Positions 61,601 to 64,000 of a DNA stretch of 64,000 nucleotides are shown piece by piece. The stretch covers positions 1-64,000 of the forward strand of contig CAWDQZ010000019.1 in the NCBI GenBank assembly GCA_963804595.1, read 5' to 3'. Position 1 is the first letter of the stretch. Each line of letters begins with the position of its first letter. The position numbers and the translations under genes are program-made. Below the pieces are notes generated by a model that saw nothing but the letters and a program-made list of their open reading frames with translations, did not search any database and was not told where the DNA came from. The stretch comes from DASUPK01 sp963804595 (GTDB lineage Bacteria > Actinomycetota > Thermoleophilia > Solirubrobacterales > 70-9).

Positions 61601-61928
61601 GGAGGCGGCACTCGCTCTCCGCGACCGGGCGCAGACGATCGAGTTGCCGCTCGGCATCGGAATCGCGGTCGGTCCCGGAGTGGTCGGCAGAGGCATCTCC
61701 GACGACAACATCGCCGTCACTGGTGAGGCGACGAACCTGGCCGCCCGGCTGCAGGCGCAGGCGGGGCCGGGGGAAATCCTTCTCAGTGGCGAAGCGCACC
61801 GGCGGGTGGTGGGCTGGCTCGCCGATCACGGCATGGAGACGACTCAGGACGAGCTCGAGCTCAAGGGGTTCGCCGAGCCGCAGGCCGTCCACCGGCTCAC
61901 CGCAGGCGACCGCGCGGCGGTCGCCTGA
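58662..61928 (+). CDS. AAA ATPase-TPR protein with C-terminal class III nucleotide cyclase domain
   Basis: 1088 residues. N-terminal AAA_16/STAND ATPase: Walker A LAGEAGIGKTRLTRELV (about 39-47) and Walker B VLLVIEDVHWADASTREL (about 150). A winged-helix/arm region and TPR-like helical repeats (about 390-890, such as YERALGVLEEAGPSADLAMAHQRLA) follow. A class III adenylate/guanylate cyclase domain lies at about 905-1085: VTSLFADVRGYSELSSSL (metal Asp), VDKFAGDAVMATF (second Asp), and NIAVTGEATNLAARLQ (Asn/Arg transition-state residues). Related proteins usually carry the cyclase at the N-terminus; here the order is reversed. It probably makes cAMP in response to a signal read by the STAND/TPR part. 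The start is GTG 58662. Confidence 0.88.
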   Translation: MPRTALCPILIRRDDELGVLEDGLLAARRGESRFVVLAGEAGIGKTRLTRELVREARELGCAVLSGGASDAEVSLPYLPFVEAIGNYLDEQDLGRLREALGPALGELGQLFPTLAGDRQPEPSADPGQAKLRLFEAIVSLLALPARDRTVLLVIEDVHWADASTRELLDYLARRLTDLPSLIVVTYRTDELHRRHPFLPTLQGWRRSGVADVLELEPLSDDGVGEMLAAILGPGEVDRELHELMLERTEGNPFVLEEMLREVVESSGSGDGSDRLAVGNALLPESVRQAILLRVQRLGDERSAVLEAAAALGRTFDAETLLAVSGEPAATVHDALEAAMSQQLIEEDLARPGRYSWRHALTQEAIYAEIVTPRRQAIHSRAAEVLADSETTRPVDLANHLLGATRFAEAVPICLRSADEAEHALAFGEAVSILERVLPYVQDPLENARVLCRIGNDHQRNGEPATAVGYLSSGIEVLEGGGEELEAAHHRLVLGRCHWESRRPDAARAEYERALGVLEEAGPSADLAMAHQRLAGLHAFQLDYRGCLESAQRAMEIAEEVGADYERVWALGFLALGYVDGEEQERGLALMDTCFLEAREKGYSQIASNVAWNTIWTRTHMMLPELEEWLERLESQPFYATYGNRSGDPLCRCYVATARGDLEGALAQGEAAARRHEQLGFAKMEWRARIQTAQILAELGRGERAAEMLPPISTRTELQDITYDAQARIRVAQSLGRPEDALEVAEEIVEKAEGLSTFRETLALAAEVLAALGREEQVERLIVAARGHPTEAGSGYLEQIEGLLALARGDPSRAIASFDGLIGAAEDAGYPLVKLRGQVPRARALADGGRSEEAATELKAVVESADRMNARLLGSEARAAAAELGVAVPPAPEPEAEAVAEPVVPHGERLVTSLFADVRGYSELSSSLAPEALTDRIRMLYRLARVTVERRRGIVDKFAGDAVMATFNVAGTSTDHTADALEAALALRDRAQTIELPLGIGIAVGPGVVGRGISDDNIAVTGEATNLAARLQAQAGPGEILLSGEAHRRVVGWLADHGMETTQDELELKGFAEPQAVHRLTAGDRAAVA

Positions 61929-61932
61929 GCGC

Positions 61933-64000
61933 CTAGGCCGGCTGGGGATCGCCCGCGTCGGCGGCCTCGGCCTCGACCGAGCCGTCACGCGGATCCGACT
62001 CGGGCGGAAGCTCGCCGCCGCGCTCGGTCCCGGCGATCACCTCGTCGGGAGCCTTCTCCTTCGGGATGAAGCCGGACTTCATGCCGAAGTACACCGCCTG
62101 GGGGTGGTGGGCGATGATGGCCACGGTCGATTGCTCCGGCTCGACGGCGTAGCCGCCGGAGAGCGTCATCCCGATCTGATCGAGGCCGAGCACGCGCCAG
62201 ACCTTCTCGTGCTCCGATTGGTCCGGGCACGCCGGGTAGCCCCACGAATAGCGCCGGCCCTGGTCGCGCGGGATGTCGAGCTCCGAGCGGACCTCGGAGT
62301 GGAGCCATTCGGCGAGACCCTCGGCCGCCTGCACCCCGAGCCCATGCACATATAGCTGCTCGGCGAACTCGCCGTCGGCCTCGAGCCTCTTGATCAGCTT
62401 GGTGACCTCGGGCCCCACTGTGACGCCCTGCAGGGCGACGACGTCGCGCTCACCTGAGTCAACCTCACCTGATCCTTGCTTCGCTTCGCTCCGTAGGGGG
62501 CGGAAGAAGTCGGTCAGGCAGATCCGATCGTGCTTCGGCTGGCGCGGGAAGACGAGCCGCTCGAGCTCGCGCTCCGGGTACTCGGGATCGAAGATGACAA
62601 GTTCGTTCCCGTCGGCGGCGCAGGGGAAGTAGCCGAGCCGGGCGCGGGGCTGGAGGTAGTCCTGCTCGCGCCACATCCGCTCGAGGCGCGGAGCGAAGCC
62701 CTCCTCGCCCTCGTGCCCGTCCACGATCTGACGCCACTCCTCGCCCTTCTTGCCTCGGCCGCCCCAGTGGAGCTTGAAGAGGACGTGGCGGTCGAGGTGC
62801 GGGTACACGTCGTCGAAATCCACCGGGACGTCGCGGACGCCCCAGAACGGCGGCTCTGGGACGGGCGCGTCGGTCCGTGCGTCCGAGCGAACGCTGTCGT
62901 CCGTGGTCGGCGGCGCGTCGTCCGCCACGACCGGCTTTTCGCGTAGCTCCTGTGCCTCGGACCGGATTCGCTCGACCAGCGAGGAGCGGGCCGCATCGTC
63001 GATCAGGGCGTCCATCGTGTCGAGCCCGGCGAAGGCGTCCTTGCAGTAGAAGACTCCTGGCTCGTAGACGTCGTCGGACTCCTTGCCGCCCGGGTAGAGG
63101 ATGCGGCGCCCGAAGTCGCGGTTGATCGCCGCCCCGCCGATCAGCACGGGGAAGGCCAGGCCTCGTTGGTGCAGTTCCTGCACGCAGGTTGGCATCTGCT
63201 TGGAGGTCGAGACGAGCAGCGCCGAGAGGCCGATCGCGTCGGCCTCGTGCTCGATGGCGGCGGAGATGATCGTGTCCACCGGGACCTGCTTGCCCAGGTC
63301 GATCACCGTGTAGCCGTTGTTGGTGAGGATCGTGTTGACCAGCGACTTGCCGATGTCGTGGACGTCGCCGAAGACGGTCGCGATCACGACCTTGCCCTTG
63401 GTGTGGCCCTCGATCCGCTCGAGGTAGTTCTCGAGCTGGGCGACCGCGCGCTTCATCACCTCGGCGGACTGGAGGACGAACGGCAGGATCAGCTCGCCGG
63501 CGCCGAACTTGTCGCCGACCTCCTTCATCGCGGGCAGCAGCACCTCGTTGAGAGTGGGGACGGCGCCGATCTTCTCGACGGAGCGGTCGATCCAGTCCTC
63601 GACGCCCTCCTTCTTGCGGTGGAGGATCTGCCAGTGGAGAGCCTCCTCGGGCTCCATGCCTTCCGTGGGATCGCCCGCCGCCTCCTCCGCCTCCTCACCC
63701 TTCGACTCGAAGTGCGCGATGAACATCTCCAGTGCGTCTTCGGAACGATTGAAGACCAGCTCATCGGTGAGCTCGCGCTCCTCCTCCGGGATCTCTGCGT
63801 AGGGAGTGATGTGGTTCGGGTTGACCATCGCCAGGTCTAGCCCGGCCTGGACGCAGTGGTGTAGGAAGACCGAGTTGAGGGCGGCGCGGGCCTTCGGCGA
63901 GACGCCGAAAGAGACGTTGGAGACGCCGAGCGAGGTCTTCACCCCGGGGAGCTCGGACTTGATCCGCCCGATCCCCTCGATCGTCTCCAAGGCGGAGGGG
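61933..64000 (-). CDS. metH: Cobalamin-dependent methionine synthase MetH, C-terminal part (5' end outside window)
   Basis: Transfers a methyl group from methyltetrahydrofolate to homocysteine through cobalamin. The frame is open to the right edge and continues as ETIEGIGRIKSELPGVKTSLG, so the homocysteine- and most of the folate-binding domain lie outside. Present are the end of the folate domain (LGVSNVSFG), the helical cap (LNEVLLPAMKEVGDKFGAGELILPFVLQSAEVM), the B12-binding fold with FGDVHDIGKSLV (cobalt-ligand His) and GLSALLVSTSKQM, and the activation domain with SWGYPACPDQSEHEKVWRVL and MTLSGGYAVEPEQSTVAIIAHH. The linker between the last two domains is unusually long and acidic. The C-terminal tail is Glu/Asp-rich. 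Confidence 0.93.
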   Translation of the reverse strand, partial: PSALETIEGIGRIKSELPGVKTSLGVSNVSFGVSPKARAALNSVFLHHCVQAGLDLAMVNPNHITPYAEIPEEERELTDELVFNRSEDALEMFIAHFESKGEEAEEAAGDPTEGMEPEEALHWQILHRKKEGVEDWIDRSVEKIGAVPTLNEVLLPAMKEVGDKFGAGELILPFVLQSAEVMKRAVAQLENYLERIEGHTKGKVVIATVFGDVHDIGKSLVNTILTNNGYTVIDLGKQVPVDTIISAAIEHEADAIGLSALLVSTSKQMPTCVQELHQRGLAFPVLIGGAAINRDFGRRILYPGGKESDDVYEPGVFYCKDAFAGLDTMDALIDDAARSSLVERIRSEAQELREKPVVADDAPPTTDDSVRSDARTDAPVPEPPFWGVRDVPVDFDDVYPHLDRHVLFKLHWGGRGKKGEEWRQIVDGHEGEEGFAPRLERMWREQDYLQPRARLGYFPCAADGNELVIFDPEYPERELERLVFPRQPKHDRICLTDFFRPLRSEAKQGSGEVDSGERDVVALQGVTVGPEVTKLIKRLEADGEFAEQLYVHGLGVQAAEGLAEWLHSEVRSELDIPRDQGRRYSWGYPACPDQSEHEKVWRVLGLDQIGMTLSGGYAVEPEQSTVAIIAHHPQAVYFGMKSGFIPKEKAPDEVIAGTERGGELPPESDPRDGSVEAEAADAGDPQPA

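Noticed and set aside
1..64000. tRNA, rRNA or CRISPR features
   Set aside because: No cloverleaf-like sequences, rRNA blocks or regularly spaced short repeats were seen on reading; a covariance-model search would be needed to exclude small RNAs.

Overview
The window is dense, high-GC DNA that reads as a chromosomal segment of an actinobacterium, most likely of the Thermoleophilia/Solirubrobacterales type (inferred from gene content, not from a marker gene). Supporting content: paired acyl-CoA dehydrogenases, a CoA-carboxylase/BKACE/CoA-transferase operon, an actinobacterial-type coproheme decarboxylase (HemQ), an FprA-type NADPH-ferredoxin reductase, a PimA-like glycosyltransferase fused to a flippase-like membrane domain, and a very large AAA/TPR/cyclase protein. 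GTG and TTG starts and 1-4 bp stop/start overlaps (TGATG, ATGA, GTGA) are common.

Layout. (1) About 1-20.6 kb is a Wzx/Wzy-type exopolysaccharide locus: initiating sugar transferase, GT4 and GT2 glycosyltransferases, polysaccharide deacetylases, two BioF2/CelD-type acyltransferases, a DegT-type aminotransferase, an APH-fold kinase, flippase, sulfotransferase, a pyruvate-kinase-like protein, O-antigen ligase/polymerase and a Wzz-like chain-length protein. Two direct copies of a 1.02 kb block, differing at only about six positions, lie 11.4 kb apart inside it; each encodes the C-terminal domain of a secreted protein whose N-terminus differs between the copies. (2) 20.6-30 kb holds two acyl-CoA dehydrogenases with small accessory proteins, a cytochrome P450, a GGDEF/HD-GYP c-di-GMP protein and an MMPL transporter. 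(3) 30.2-36.4 kb is a tightly coupled seven-gene CoA operon (enoyl-CoA hydratase, carboxyltransferase, a 99-residue unknown, BKACE, AMACR-like CoA transferase, MerR regulator, ICMT-like methyltransferase). A repeated heptamer, AGTAGGA, occurs upstream of this operon and upstream of one acyl-CoA dehydrogenase, suggesting one regulon. (4) 36.4-41.2 kb: SDR protein, nitrilase-TetR pair with a probable operator, alpha/beta hydrolase, and three small membrane/stress-type proteins. (5) 41.2-45.5 kb is an arsenic island: aquaporin, metallophosphoesterase and ArsC on one strand, diverging from ArsR, ArsM and an R2-like diiron protein. (6) 45.5-64 kb: DegV, SDR, CPC-motif thioredoxin-fold protein, ErpA and Grx4/BolA (Fe-S), methyltransferase, GDPD, FprA, cyclase-family hydrolase coupled to HemQ, AlkP-like membrane protein, GT4 fusion, AAA-TPR-cyclase, and the C-terminal part of MetH running off the right edge.

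Sequence quality matters for interpretation. Single-base frameshifts interrupt otherwise well-conserved genes at about 4.85, 5.60, 21.25, 29.43, 51.61 and 54.85 kb, several at short homopolymers. Between 11.4 and 16.6 kb at least 18 more occur in about 5 kb. I cannot tell real decay from consensus error without the reads, so genes marked pseudogene there should be read as 'interrupted in this sequence'.

No tRNA, rRNA, CRISPR array, transposase or integrase was seen.
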